A stretch of 64,000 nucleotides of DNA from CAYFPS01 sp964345075 (GCA_964345075.1 CAYFPS010000007.1:1-64000); one strand, 5' to 3'. Shown: positions 9,285 to 19,014, counted from the stretch's first letter. Numbers and translations: made by a program. The notes: generated by a model from the sequence alone, not told the origin.

Positions 9285-10327
9285 TCAGCTCCTCCCGAAG
9301 CTTGAAATTGTGCCAGGGCCAGTGCAACAGCCTTTGTGTGCACTTCAGCCAATGGCGCCATTACGGTAGCGCCGGAAGCAAAACGATGGCCGCCTCCACC
9401 CAGTTCGCGCGCAATGGCGCAAACATCCCAGGGTTCCTGGCAGCGCAAATTGACTTTGGTTCCGCCTTCTTCGCGATCACCCAGAATCATGCTCATCTGG
9501 CAACCGCGAATGCCCAGCACCATGTTGGCAAAGCCCTCGGCTTCGTCACGGCTGGCGCCAGCCTGTGTATACATGTCTTCCGTCAGGCGAAAGACCAGCA
9601 GTCGTCCTTCTGCAAACTCTTCCCGTGATCCAAGAAAAAGCCTGAGCAGATCAAAACGGGAAAGAGGATAATTCTGGTAAACCTCTGCATGAATGCGCTC
9701 CGGACGCGCACCCTGCCTGAGAAGGCGGGCGGCAAGTTCCAACGTTTCCGGACCCGTGGAGGCAAAAGCAAAACCGCCCGTATCGGTGGTCAGGCTGGTA
9801 TAAAGCGCCTGTGCCATCGAGGGGCTGAGCTCCATGTCCATGGCCTCCAGCAGAGCGCCCACCACTTCACCCGTGCTACTAAGGCCGGGAAAGCAGTAGA
9901 CCCCATCGCCCTCAAGCTCATTGGAGAGGTGATGATCCAGAATCAGCAGCGGCAATTCAAGCTCATTTGCAAGAGCTTCTACCCAGCCGGTTCTCGCAAG
10001 GGCCGAGACATCAAGAATGACCAGCAGGTCGGGCTTCCAGGCAAGCAGCTCCTCGCGGGCACGCTCGTCCAGCGCTTCAATGCCAGAGTCTTCAAACAGG
10101 AAGCGATAGACATCTGGCAAAGGGCCATGCAGGGCGCAGCGCACTACGCGTCCTTCACGCTTCAGTCCTTCAGCCAGAGCCAGCATGGAGCCCAGTCCGT
10201 CTCCATCAGGATTGACATGGCTGGTCAGGAGAATTCGTTCAGCCCCGCGCAGAACATGCGCGGCATGACTCCAGTCTTGCTGCCGGGGGCTTGGGTGGTG
10301 TGAGGCAGACCTGCTCTCAACAGCCAT
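9281..10327 (-). CDS. nrnA: DHH-family oligoribonuclease/pAp phosphatase (NrnA-like)
   Basis: The 348-aa protein has the bipartite DHH/DHHA1 architecture: TSHVNPDGDGLGSML near residue 35, LVILDVS, the LILDHHLSNE motif near 130, and a C-terminal DHHA1 glycine signature GGGGHRFASGA. NrnA enzymes degrade short RNAs (nanoRNAs) and dephosphorylate 3'-phosphoadenosine 5'-phosphate. It is translationally coupled to dxs downstream (ATGA overlap). RecJ itself is much longer, so that alternative is rejected. Confidence 0.92.
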   Translation of the reverse strand: MAVESRSASHHPSPRQQDWSHAAHVLRGAERILLTSHVNPDGDGLGSMLALAEGLKREGRVVRCALHGPLPDVYRFLFEDSGIEALDERAREELLAWKPDLLVILDVSALARTGWVEALANELELPLLILDHHLSNELEGDGVYCFPGLSSTGEVVGALLEAMDMELSPSMAQALYTSLTTDTGGFAFASTGPETLELAARLLRQGARPERIHAEVYQNYPLSRFDLLRLFLGSREEFAEGRLLVFRLTEDMYTQAGASRDEAEGFANMVLGIRGCQMSMILGDREEGGTKVNLRCQEPWDVCAIARELGGGGHRFASGATVMAPLAEVHTKAVALALAQFQASGGAE

Positions 10328-10402
10328 CGAGCTTCACTTTCGGTTTCGTCAGAATAGCCCGGTAAGGTATTGAAAAGTGGAGGCTTTCACCAGAAGCGCC
10401 GT

Positions 10403-11236
10403 TCAGGCATGGCGAAAGCGCTGGCGCATTGTCTCGACATCCCAGTCCTGCTCGATCATGTATTCAAAGGCATGACTGAAGAGGATCGGGTCCTGCTCGT
10501 CCAGCAGACGCAGCAGCTGGGTCAGCTCAGTGACGGCTCCGCGATTGGCCACACTGCGCTCGGTCAGTTTGAGCCAGCGGCAGCGCTCCAGTACGGGACC
10601 ATCCAGCGGCAAAAAAAGGCGCTCGGGCTTCAGTTCCGGCCAAAGCCCCAGATCGATGCCGTTATCCGGCCTGGACATGGTTCGCAGAAAGCGGTGAAGG
10701 CGCGCCACGGCGCTTCCCTTTGCCGGGCGTGGCAGCAGATGAGCCACACCCTTCAGCGCGCGCTCCTCTCTGGGAATGCCGCGAATGATGCTGATCATGA
10801 AGCGATCGAGGGTCACAAGCAGATCCCGCTTGCCCTCCTTGCCGGACTCCTTCTGAAAGGCCAGCCGAAGGCTTCGCTCGCGCTTGAGCAGACTCTTCAG
10901 CGCCACAAGAAAGGCTGCCAGGGCCTCCTTTTTGAGGAAACCAATTTCCAGATCCGCCGTGATTTCGCGTAGCATTTCAGGTGTGGAGCGAACCAGCTTC
11001 AAGCCAGGCTGCTGCCCGAGGCGCTCCAGCAGCAGATCCAGCACCTTGCGGCACTGAAGGGGCGGCCTCAGGCCCTCGAGCGTCAAGGCAAGAAAAGCCA
11101 CCAGCTCGCGATCCCGCTCGTGCTCGTGATAGCGCGCCAGCTGCACGGCCTGCTCGCGCGCTTTCTGTGCAATGCGCTCTTCATAGAGGCCGCCCAGAAA
11201 GCGTTGCAATCGCTGTTTGCGGGCAGATTTGATCAT
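10403..11236 (-). CDS. DUF2400 (TIGR02757) family protein
   Basis: The 277-aa protein matches what I know of the DUF2400 family: an N-terminal helical region, a central RFLRTMSRPDNGIDLGLW block, then FLPLDGPVLERCRWLKLTERS and a C-terminal DPILFSHAFEYM. Family members are common in Bacteroidetes and related groups and have no firmly assigned function. The stop of the upstream exported-protein gene overlaps its ATG by 4 bp. It precedes nrnA by 75 bp. Confidence 0.8.
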   Translation of the reverse strand: MIKSARKQRLQRFLGGLYEERIAQKAREQAVQLARYHEHERDRELVAFLALTLEGLRPPLQCRKVLDLLLERLGQQPGLKLVRSTPEMLREITADLEIGFLKKEALAAFLVALKSLLKRERSLRLAFQKESGKEGKRDLLVTLDRFMISIIRGIPREERALKGVAHLLPRPAKGSAVARLHRFLRTMSRPDNGIDLGLWPELKPERLFLPLDGPVLERCRWLKLTERSVANRGAVTELTQLLRLLDEQDPILFSHAFEYMIEQDWDVETMRQRFRHA

Positions 11237-11835
11237 TTGCCTGAAGCAGCCTCTTCAATGGCATCGTAGTTGGGCAGAGCGGCAAAACGCCGCAGTTCAT
11301 CTTCGCTGATCGCATAGCCATCCAGCGTTAACAAAACGGCATCTCCGACCAGCAGTGTCACGGTTCCGGCGCGATCACTCGCATCGTATTCCAGCATGGC
11401 CTTGCGGCTTCCCAGCTTGATCATTTTCTGACCCGAAGCAGCCATCATCGAGGGATTGGAAAGCGCCATGGCCATCATGCCGATCATCGGATTGTCGGTG
11501 GCAATGCTGATCTCCAGACTGCCCTCTTCTCCGTTTTCCCGCTCGTAGCTGGCGCTGGCGCCTGTTCCGCCACCAAGCATCGCACTGCCGACGGCCACAC
11601 TGCTGCTTTCGCCGCGCAGCCAGCCTGCAGGAGCGGCGGGAAAGAGTTCCTCAAGCGCAGCACCCTTTTGCTGGCGGATCAGCTGGCTAGCATAGTCCAG
11701 GCTGCTGATGGCGTCCTGATTGCGTCCATCCTTGTAGGCCTGAAGGCCATCCTCGATCCAGTCGGTGACATCATCAGCAAAGGCGTTTCCAAAAGACAGC
11801 AGCAGTCCAAGCATGAGTGCGATGAGCGTCGGCAT
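11233..11835 (-). CDS. Exported protein of unknown function
   Basis: The 200-aa protein has a clear signal peptide (about 1-20, ending NAFA-DD). A short TPR-like helical pair follows (about 22-55: DWIEDGLQAYKDGRNQDAIS), then a beta-rich C-terminal part with a glycine-rich LGGGTGASASYERE loop. I do not recognise the family. Its start overlaps nothing upstream, and its end overlaps the DUF2400 gene by 4 bp, so the two are likely co-expressed. Periplasmic or outer-membrane location is inferred from the signal peptide. Confidence 0.75.
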   Translation of the reverse strand: MPTLIALMLGLLLSFGNAFADDVTDWIEDGLQAYKDGRNQDAISSLDYASQLIRQQKGAALEELFPAAPAGWLRGESSSVAVGSAMLGGGTGASASYERENGEEGSLEISIATDNPMIGMMAMALSNPSMMAASGQKMIKLGSRKAMLEYDASDRAGTVTLLVGDAVLLTLDGYAISEDELRRFAALPNYDAIEEAASGK

Positions 11836-11850
11836 GATTCCCCCTTGTGT

Positions 11851-11884
11851 AAAAAGCCCGCCGGACCCAGGGGCCCGGCGGGAA
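11851..11884 (-). terminator. Rho-independent terminator after the TonB receptor gene
   Basis: Read on the minus strand, a strong G+C stem (CCCGCCGG pairing with CCGGCGGG) is followed by CTTTTT. It lies 26 bp beyond the stop of the TonB receptor and before the ATG of the exported-protein gene, so it separates the two transcription units. Confidence 0.85.
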
Positions 11885-11909
11885 GTCCTGTCGACTGGAA
11901 TGTGGCAAA

Positions 11910-14564
11910 TCAGAGGTTGATGGCCACACCAAGATTCCAGGTGCGGGGCAGGCCGAAGAAGACGCTGGCACCGGCCGCGTCGTGGCTTGAACCGTCCTGG
12001 GCGTCCGAGATGTACTCGGTGTCGAACATGTTGTAGACATGACCGAAGAACTCGAAGTCTACACCCTGCAGATTGATCGTGTAGCTGGTATGGAAATCGA
12101 AGAGCGTGTAGCTCGGGACTTTCCAGGCCTGGGCACGGTCGGGATCTTCCGTGTCAGGATCGTAGGAGCGGTTCTCCGGATCAAAGGCCGCGTAGTAGTT
12201 GCCGGCATGCTTGATGTCAAAACCGATCATGGCGCCCGGACGGGGGAACCAGGTCGGGCTCAGCGTGATGGTGGTCTGCGGAGCATCGGAAACCTTCAGA
12301 CCGTCCAGGGCGAGGGTCACATTCTGGACTTCGGCCGGGTTGTCATCGGGACGGAAGGAGCTGGAGGCGTCACTGCCCCACTCCCAGTTGCCCAGGCTGA
12401 TGGCCGTCTTCAGCTGGAAGCTGGAAACGGGACGGAAGAGGGCGTCGATTTCCACACCCATGTGTGTGGCATCTACACCGGGAACATTGTAGCTGTAGTC
12501 GTTGCCGGCATCAGAGGTGTAATGCAGGCTCCAGCTGCGATCCATCCAGCTCGTGTAATACACGTTGACATTGGCAGCAAGCTTGCGGTCGGCGGACGAG
12601 TAGCCCATACCGGCTTCCATGGCCATGATCGTCTCGTTGTCGGGATTCTCGTAGGCGATGAAGGCACCATCATCGATCACATTGTCGAAGATGGGGTTCT
12701 TGGACATGTAGCCGAAGTTGCCGTAGTAGTTGATCTCGTCGCTGGCCAGGTAGTTCAGGCCAGCCTTCAGCGTGTAGGCAGGATCCAGATCATCAACCTT
12801 CAGCGTGGGGGCACCGTCGCGCCAGTAGTTCTGGTGCTCGTAGGTCACGGTGGACAGCCCCAGCATGCCGAAACCGATCAGCTTGTCGGTGAAGGTGTAC
12901 TCGGCCTGGGCGAATCCACCCATCCAGTCCACCGTGTTGTCAAAGTTGTAGCCGATCTTGTCGCCAATGGTCAGGGCCTGGGCTCCGTCGACACCATTGT
13001 TGTACACGTAGAAGTCCGCACCCAGCAGATTGCGGATCTCGCGGTAGTGCTTACCGACAAAGGTACGCCAGTCAAGACCGAACATCACATTCAGGTCCTC
13101 GTTCACATCCCAGCTGAGCTTGGAAATCAAACCCCACCAGTAGTGGATGTTGACCGAGTTACGGATGAGCGTCGTGGCATTGGCGCCATCAACATCGCCA
13201 TCAGCCGTTGTCCAGGTTGCCGTGTTGGCCTGGTTGCGGGCCACGGTGGCGTCCCAGTCCACATGACCATCGGTGGTCATCAGGCTGCTGCTGCCCCAGC
13301 GACCGGTGCCGCCGCCCACGCCATAGCTGTGGTAGGCGATGGTGGCCAGACGCATGTCCTCGTTCAGGTCCCAGTACCAGTTCAGATTGAACTGCGGCTT
13401 GTGGTAGTAATTCTCACGCTCGTAAAGGCGATTGGCGTGGTAGGGATCGTGCTTGTCGCCATCCCATGAATCCTGCGTCTGCTGACCGATGTAGCCCCAG
13501 GTCTGGTTGTATTCGATGCCCAGCTCGTTGGTGCCGCTGACATCAATGCCTTCTTCCCGGGCGAAGTCGGTCGAATAGGAAGCAATCGAGCGCTTGTAGA
13601 GGTTCTGGCCATGACGCTGGGGAGCACCCACGCCGTAGAAGTCCAGACGATGGTCATCATTGATGATGTAGGTGGAACCGATGAACCAGGCCCAGGCATC
13701 CGTCCAGGTGCCTTCAACCAGACCATCGCCTTCCTTGCGAACCAGAGCCGCGCTCAGGGCAAAACGGCCATCAACCAGACCGGTGTGGGCGGCCAGAGTC
13801 TTCTTGGCGAAGCCGTCGTTGCCCATTTCCGTCTTGAAGCGCAGACCGGGCTTGAGATCGGCAGCGTCGGTCAGAATGTTCATCGTACCACCGACCGAAG
13901 GAACGGCCAGATTGACAGCGGAAAGGCCGCGCTGCACCTGCATGGAGCTGGTGACATCGCCCAGACCGTCCCAGTTCGACCAGTACACCCAGCCGTTCTC
14001 CATGTCGTTTACAGGCACACCGTTGATCATCACGGCCACATTGCGCTGGTTGAAACCGCGAATGTTGATGCGGGCATCGCCGCTACCGCCACCCTGCATG
14101 GTGGCGTAGACACCGGGTGTGGTTTCCAGCGCCATGGGCACATCGCGGGCACCCAGATTACGCTGAATGTCGGCCTTCTTCACATTGCTGAAAGCAACGG
14201 GGGTTTCGCGCTCCTTGGCCACGCTGGCAACGACCGTGATTTCAGCCTGGCTGATGATGGCGCCATCCAACTGAAAGTTGAAGGTCTGGTCACTGTCATC
14301 ATCGAGGTTGACCGAAATGGTCTCACTCTGGTAGCCCAGGAAACTTGCCCTGAGGGAGTAGGAACCAGCCGGGGCGCTGGTCATCAGATAGCTGCCGTCC
14401 AGATTGGTGGCGGCACCCACACGCTGGCCGAGCAGTTCGACCTGGGCGTTGATGAGGGCCTCACCGCTCTCCGCATCCGTAATGGTTCCACGCAGGGTTG
14501 CAGCCTGCAGCAGACTCATCGGCAGGGCAAGGCCCAGCACGAAAGCGTTCAGCATTCGCTTCAT
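11910..14564 (-). CDS. TonB-dependent outer-membrane receptor with carboxypeptidase-regulatory-like domain
   Basis: The 884-aa protein has a signal peptide (MKRMLNAFVLGLALPMSLLQA), a carboxypeptidase-regulatory-like beta-sandwich (about 22-110, GTITDAESGEALINAQVELLG), a plug domain (about 125-230, including NIRGFNQRNVAVMINGVPV) and a long beta-barrel rich in aromatic/Asn strands. The N-terminal extra domain is typical of SusC-like and related receptors of FCB bacteria. The substrate is unknown; no SusD partner is adjacent. The start ATG at 14564 has GGAGGA just upstream; longer frames to 14705 lack a signal peptide. No GTGATACA copy occurs in it. Confidence 0.92.
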   Translation of the reverse strand: MKRMLNAFVLGLALPMSLLQAATLRGTITDAESGEALINAQVELLGQRVGAATNLDGSYLMTSAPAGSYSLRASFLGYQSETISVNLDDDSDQTFNFQLDGAIISQAEITVVASVAKERETPVAFSNVKKADIQRNLGARDVPMALETTPGVYATMQGGGSGDARINIRGFNQRNVAVMINGVPVNDMENGWVYWSNWDGLGDVTSSMQVQRGLSAVNLAVPSVGGTMNILTDAADLKPGLRFKTEMGNDGFAKKTLAAHTGLVDGRFALSAALVRKEGDGLVEGTWTDAWAWFIGSTYIINDDHRLDFYGVGAPQRHGQNLYKRSIASYSTDFAREEGIDVSGTNELGIEYNQTWGYIGQQTQDSWDGDKHDPYHANRLYERENYYHKPQFNLNWYWDLNEDMRLATIAYHSYGVGGGTGRWGSSSLMTTDGHVDWDATVARNQANTATWTTADGDVDGANATTLIRNSVNIHYWWGLISKLSWDVNEDLNVMFGLDWRTFVGKHYREIRNLLGADFYVYNNGVDGAQALTIGDKIGYNFDNTVDWMGGFAQAEYTFTDKLIGFGMLGLSTVTYEHQNYWRDGAPTLKVDDLDPAYTLKAGLNYLASDEINYYGNFGYMSKNPIFDNVIDDGAFIAYENPDNETIMAMEAGMGYSSADRKLAANVNVYYTSWMDRSWSLHYTSDAGNDYSYNVPGVDATHMGVEIDALFRPVSSFQLKTAISLGNWEWGSDASSSFRPDDNPAEVQNVTLALDGLKVSDAPQTTITLSPTWFPRPGAMIGFDIKHAGNYYAAFDPENRSYDPDTEDPDRAQAWKVPSYTLFDFHTSYTINLQGVDFEFFGHVYNMFDTEYISDAQDGSSHDAAGASVFFGLPRTWNLGVAINL

Positions 14565-14752
14565 GAATCCTCCAGTTGTGAAAAGAGTGTGTTGTTGACG
14601 CGACAAGTTCCAAGAAAGTGGTGAAGATCGTGTTAAAGACAAAAGACTTTGGTCAAGTCCTTCATGGGACTTAATTTTCATCAAGAGACTGTCGATAGGT
14701 GCCATGACATCCCCCCACGGACCGGAACTGCCAACTATCCGGAGGCGATACC

Positions 14753-16915
14753 ATCAGCATCAAGTACAAAGTCCTTCTCCCCGTGCTGGCAGCCCTCTTG
14801 CTGGCGGCCGCCATGATGGCCTGGCACAGTTTGAGTGACGCCAGAGACATGAGCCATGCCGAACAGGCCAAAATTCTTGGCGCAAAGTTCGTAGGGATGG
14901 AAGTAGGCATTGCTTCGACAGCCGGTGAAGCATTGGCCCATGCCAGTCTCTTCTCCAGGCATCCCATGGTTGAGGATGTGTATCACAAGGCGCTACAAGG
15001 CAAGATTGACGAAGGCGCGGATCCCGTGGTGCACGCACAGCGTGTTCGCCTGCGCGAATGGTCGCAGGATTTCCTCAAAGGTTATTCGGAGGTAACCGGG
15101 GCTTCCCAGTACAAACTCCACTTTCATCTGCCCAACTCCCGCTCCATGCTCAGGGCCTGGCGCAAAACGCAAAGCCTTTCGGGCAAGGATGAATCCGATG
15201 ACCTGAGCGGCTTTCGCGAGACGGTCAACACAATCAATCAGGCACCTCATGTCCCGATTCAGGGCATCGAGGTCGGGCGTGGCGGTTTTGCCATTCGTGG
15301 ACTGGCACCCATTCAGGATGCAGCCGGCCAGCACCTGGGCAGTGTGGAAATGCTCTACGACTTCAGCAAGGTGACGGCGGCCCTGAAGGACAGTCCGGCG
15401 CAGGAAATGGCCATTTACATGGCTGCCGAGCAATTGGAGATTGCCACCAGCCTGGCCAGCAAGCCCGAGGATCACCCGCTGACCGGGGACTTCTGCCTGG
15501 TCAGTTCTACCAACAAGGCACTCAGCGACAGGCTTGTGGATGAAGGCCTGCTGAAGGAAGGTTTCAGGAGCCTGGGCCAGATTCACGAAGTAGACCATTA
15601 CCTGCTGCAGGCCTGGCCGATTCGTGATTATGGTGGTCGCTCGGTAGGCGTGATGGTCTTTGCCCTGGACATCAGTGACAATCTGGCAGCGCTGGCCGAC
15701 GCACGAAACGACACACTGATGATTGCCCTTTTGCTGATGGTGATCACGGGCGGCGTGCTCTTCTACGTGGTCCGCTCCGTTACCGGCCCCATTCAGCGCC
15801 TGATGCGCACGGCTGAGGCCATGTCCCAGGGTGATGACGGTGATACAATCAATGTGGATCAGGACCTGCTGCGTTCACCCGACGAAATCGGAAACCTTGC
15901 CAGGGCATTCGACGCCATGCTGGGCAGCATTCGTGATACAATGAAACAGCTCGAAGAGCGCCGTGCGAAGCTGGCAGCCAAGGTGGATGAAGCTCTGGGC
16001 ACCATCGAGTCCTTTGCACAGGGCAGGTTGAATGTCCGCATGGATACGAAGGAAGAAGACGAACTGCATCGCCTGCGCATTGGTTTCAATGAAGCTCTGG
16101 AAAAACTTTCGGTCCTGATCAATCATCTGGCCGGTGATGCGGACAGTTTGGCGCAGTCTTCCAATGGCCTGCAGGGGGTTTCCGCAAGCCTGATGCGACA
16201 GGCAGAAAGTACAAGCTCCCAGGCAGGCAGTGCGGGCAGGACAGCAGGTAGCGTCAATGACAGCATTCAAAGTGTGGCCAGCGCCACCGAAGAGATGGAA
16301 GCATCGATTCAGGAGATTGCCCAGAATGCCGGCAAGGCCGCGCAGGTGGCTTCCAACGCCCGTGATACAGCCAGCGATGCCGAGCACATTATTCAGCAGT
16401 TGAACGAAAGCTCGCGGGAGGTGGAAGAGGTGGTCAAGACCATCAGCTCCATTTCCGAGCAGACCAATCTGCTGGCCCTGAATGCAACCATCGAAGCGGC
16501 CCGTGCGGGTGATGCCGGCAAGGGTTTTGCCGTGGTGGCCGGTGAGGTCAAGGATCTGGCCCGTGAGACAAATCTGGCCACCGAGGACATTGCAAAGCGG
16601 ATCGCGGCCATTCAGCGTGATACACAAAAGACCATCACGGCCATTGCCTCCATCAGTTCCGTGATTCAGGAGATTCACCAGATCGAGACGACCATTGCCA
16701 GCGCTGTTGAAGAACAGGCTGCGACCACGCAGGAAATCAGCCGCAGTCTGGGTGAGGCGGCAGGCGGCAGTCAGGAGATTGTGCGACACCTTGAAGCCTT
16801 AAGCCAGGCGGCCGAGGAAAGCAGCGAGTTCAGTCGCAAAACGCGTAGCGCCTCGGATCATCTGGGTGATCTGGCTGTGGCCATTCGAAGCAGGCTGGAC
16901 GCCTTTACGATCTAG
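14753..16915 (+). CDS. Methyl-accepting chemotaxis protein with Cache-type sensor domain
   Basis: Continuous coding from 14753 gives about 721 aa: first membrane helix (about 7-28), a periplasmic Cache-like sensor (about 30-315, with FHLPNSRSMLRAW and GIEVGRGGFAIRG), second helix (about 321-341), HAMP, and a signalling domain with the hairpin tip SISEQTNLLALNATIEAARA. It should relay ligand binding to CheA/CheW. The start is odd: GGAGG at 14741-14745 is 7 nt before ATC at 14753, giving (M)SIKYKVLL, while the first conventional codon, GTG at 14783, would cut into the first helix. Either ATC is used or one base is wrong. No other chemotaxis genes are near. Confidence 0.93.
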   Translation: MSIKYKVLLPVLAALLLAAAMMAWHSLSDARDMSHAEQAKILGAKFVGMEVGIASTAGEALAHASLFSRHPMVEDVYHKALQGKIDEGADPVVHAQRVRLREWSQDFLKGYSEVTGASQYKLHFHLPNSRSMLRAWRKTQSLSGKDESDDLSGFRETVNTINQAPHVPIQGIEVGRGGFAIRGLAPIQDAAGQHLGSVEMLYDFSKVTAALKDSPAQEMAIYMAAEQLEIATSLASKPEDHPLTGDFCLVSSTNKALSDRLVDEGLLKEGFRSLGQIHEVDHYLLQAWPIRDYGGRSVGVMVFALDISDNLAALADARNDTLMIALLLMVITGGVLFYVVRSVTGPIQRLMRTAEAMSQGDDGDTINVDQDLLRSPDEIGNLARAFDAMLGSIRDTMKQLEERRAKLAAKVDEALGTIESFAQGRLNVRMDTKEEDELHRLRIGFNEALEKLSVLINHLAGDADSLAQSSNGLQGVSASLMRQAESTSSQAGSAGRTAGSVNDSIQSVASATEEMEASIQEIAQNAGKAAQVASNARDTASDAEHIIQQLNESSREVEEVVKTISSISEQTNLLALNATIEAARAGDAGKGFAVVAGEVKDLARETNLATEDIAKRIAAIQRDTQKTITAIASISSVIQEIHQIETTIASAVEEQAATTQEISRSLGEAAGGSQEIVRHLEALSQAAEESSEFSRKTRSASDHLGDLAVAIRSRLDAFTI

Positions 16916-16926
16916 CCTAACAGAGA

Positions 16927-16962
16927 CAAAAAAGGGCTTCCAATAATCGGAAGCCCTTTTTG
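16927..16962. terminator. Bidirectional terminator with adjoining TGTATCAC
   Basis: GGGCTTCC (16934-16941) pairs with GGAAGCCC (16949-16956), flanked by an A-run on the left and a T-run on the right. It serves the chemoreceptor gene (plus) and the convergent FKBP gene (minus). The 8-mer TGTATCAC starts at 16961, directly on the T-run. Confidence 0.92.
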
Positions 16963-16977
16963 TATCACCGAAAGAGG

Positions 16978-17664
16978 CTACTTGAAGCTTAAGAGCTCCA
17001 CGTCGAAGATCAGCGTAGCGCCGGGCGGAATCACACCACCGGCACCACGTTCGCCGTAGCCAAGGTCCGAAGGAATCACAAAGCGGTACTGGGCACCCGG
17101 GCTCATCAGCTGCAGGCCTTCGGTCCAGCCCTTGATCACGCCATTCAGCGGAAAGGAAATCGGCTCGCCACGATCACGGGAGCTGTCAAACTTGGTGCCG
17201 TCGGTCAGGGTTCCCGTGTAATGCACGGTCACGTTGCTGGTGGCAATCGGCTTGGGGCCTTCTGCCGGGACGATCACTTCGTACTGCAGACCGCTGGCGG
17301 TCGTGGTTACCTCGGCACGCTTGCCGTTTTCTTCCATGTACTTCATGGCTTCTTCCTTTGCTTTCTGGGCAGCAGCTTCCTGACGGACCTTCATGCCCTC
17401 ATCCAGAATCATTGCCACGTCCGCGTCGGCAAGCAGAGTCTCGCCGCCGGCCTGACTGTCCTGCAGTCCCTGAATCAGGGCTGCAATATCCACATCCGGC
17501 ATGTTGCCGATGTTTCCCGCGATGTCCATGCCCAGGGCATAGCTGAATTTCTGCGTGTCGGTGTCCAGCTGTGTCAAGGTCTTTTCCTTTCCGGTTTCCA
17601 GACATCCAGCAAAGAGCATCACACTCAGCAGCAGCATGCCTTTAACAAAAGTGTTCATGGTCAA
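16978..17664 (-). CDS. FKBP-type peptidyl-prolyl isomerase lipoprotein
   Basis: The 228-aa protein has a lipoprotein signal with lipobox LFAGC (C21), an N-terminal helical dimerisation region (about 35-115), and a C-terminal FKBP domain (about 125-228: VTVHYTGTLTDGTKFDSS, GVIKGWTEGLQLM, IPSDLGYGERG). This is the FkpA/Mip layout, so it is probably a periplasmic or membrane-anchored folding catalyst. It follows the lysine-ketoglutarate reductase gene by 9 bp and may share its transcript. Confidence 0.93.
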   Translation of the reverse strand: MTMNTFVKGMLLLSVMLFAGCLETGKEKTLTQLDTDTQKFSYALGMDIAGNIGNMPDVDIAALIQGLQDSQAGGETLLADADVAMILDEGMKVRQEAAAQKAKEEAMKYMEENGKRAEVTTTASGLQYEVIVPAEGPKPIATSNVTVHYTGTLTDGTKFDSSRDRGEPISFPLNGVIKGWTEGLQLMSPGAQYRFVIPSDLGYGERGAGGVIPPGATLIFDVELLSFK

Positions 17665-17673
17665 ACCTCTCGT

Positions 17674-19014
17674 TTATGAATCAGCCTGACCAAGAGCCTG
17701 TCGAATGCTCTCATGCAGGTGGTGAAATTCCGGTGTCAGGGTGCCCTTGTGGGCGATCACGGCCCGCTTCAGCTCGGCGGGCAGATCGAGCTCTGCAAAG
17801 GGCTTGTCCCAATTGGTTCTGGCCAGTCTGGCCACGTAGGGTGCCAGCGCCTGACTGAAGGTAAGGCTTGCATCACGGGGCAGCTCGCAGGGCAGATTGT
17901 CCACGGCAACGATCACAGGACCATATCCGTCCAGGCCGTGAATGATGGTTCCGCTGTTGGCGTCGTATACATAGCAGGCATTGTCCGGGTGCGTACTTTC
18001 CAGACTGCACTCGATACTGCCTTCAATGTCGATTGAGATGTCACCGATCACCAGCAGCCGGCCCTGCTTGCCGCTCTTCCAGGCCTCTTCTACCCAGCTG
18101 CGTGTGACAAGTCGCGGGCAGTCGGGTGTCCAGTAAATCGCGTTTACCAGCAGGTCCAGCCTGGGCAGCACATCTTCAAAACGGCTTTTGTAAAGCGTGG
18201 GCCGGGTGAAGTATTCGTTCAAGTCGAAACCACCATCAGCCTCGCGGCAAAACATGTCTTCTTCCTTGAAGACAACCAGATGCAATTTGCCTGGATCCAG
18301 CTCTTCCAGGCTGCCAAGAGTACGTAGCTCGCTGGCCGTGTGCTCTTCGTGGGGCAGCAGTCGAAGAATCTCCTGCGCTCCCTGTGATACATTTCCATAG
18401 CCCGTTATGCCCACAACTAGCGGGCGATCCCGGCCGGCAAAACCTTCACGGGGATCAATCTCGCCAGCCAACGCCGTGATTTCGCTCTTTGCCTCTGCCA
18501 GATCCGCATAGCGCCATGCGCTACGGACTTTTGTCAGCGGGCCAAAACGACCTTCCAGAGCCAGTCGTCCACCCAGAGTCGAAAGGCTGTCGATCATGCC
18601 CGCGTAGCCGGCGTGCTTACCAAAAAAGACCAACCGGCGACCGGCGTCATCGGCAATCAGCTCGTAGTCGATCAGGGTTGCCCGGCTGTCCAGGATCCGT
18701 TTAAGGAGGGCCATATTGTAGGCCTGCCCTTTGATCGTATGCGAGAAAAAGACATGGACAGAATCATCAAGAATCTCGGCTGCAGGAATTTCCTTGACGG
18801 CAAAAACCAGCCCGCAGCCCTCAAGTGTATCACAGATTTCGGCACCGGCAGCCCGGTAATGCCTGTCCGACCAGGTGCGGTTCTCGCTACTCTGCACACG
18901 CAGGCTGAAGCCTTCGCGCTGTACGAGCTCTTCCACCAGATGCGGACTCAAGGCAACGCGCCGCTCCCAGCCGCTCTTGTCTTCGCGGCGAATGCCGATG
19001 ACTGTTGAATTCAA
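17674..19014 (-). CDS. Lysine-ketoglutarate reductase (saccharopine-forming)
   Basis: The 446-aa protein resembles the LKR half of eukaryotic bifunctional LKR/SDH: an alanine-dehydrogenase-like N-terminus (GIRREDKSGWERRVALSPHLV), FFSHTIKGQAYNM, DYELIADDAGRRLVFFGKHAGYAGM, the nucleotide-binding GITGYGNVSQGA, and LVNAIYWTPDCPRLVT. It would reductively join lysine and 2-oxoglutarate to saccharopine. The ATG at 19014 overlaps the stop of the saccharopine dehydrogenase gene by 4 bp, so the split pair is translationally coupled. Alanine dehydrogenase is an alternative by fold only; the LKR-type insert and neighbour argue against it. Confidence 0.88.
   Translation of the reverse strand: MNSTVIGIRREDKSGWERRVALSPHLVEELVQREGFSLRVQSSENRTWSDRHYRAAGAEICDTLEGCGLVFAVKEIPAAEILDDSVHVFFSHTIKGQAYNMALLKRILDSRATLIDYELIADDAGRRLVFFGKHAGYAGMIDSLSTLGGRLALEGRFGPLTKVRSAWRYADLAEAKSEITALAGEIDPREGFAGRDRPLVVGITGYGNVSQGAQEILRLLPHEEHTASELRTLGSLEELDPGKLHLVVFKEEDMFCREADGGFDLNEYFTRPTLYKSRFEDVLPRLDLLVNAIYWTPDCPRLVTRSWVEEAWKSGKQGRLLVIGDISIDIEGSIECSLESTHPDNACYVYDANSGTIIHGLDGYGPVIVAVDNLPCELPRDASLTFSQALAPYVARLARTNWDKPFAELDLPAELKRAVIAHKGTLTPEFHHLHESIRQALGQADS

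Noticed and set aside
12039..13469. Long plus-strand frame (476 codons) opposite the TonB receptor
   Set aside because: Antisense shadow of a well-supported receptor gene; low-complexity Val/Gly/His-rich translation without family features.
17674..19014. Alanine dehydrogenase
   Set aside because: Shares the fold, but the LKR-type central region and the coupled saccharopine dehydrogenase gene fit lysine-ketoglutarate reductase better.
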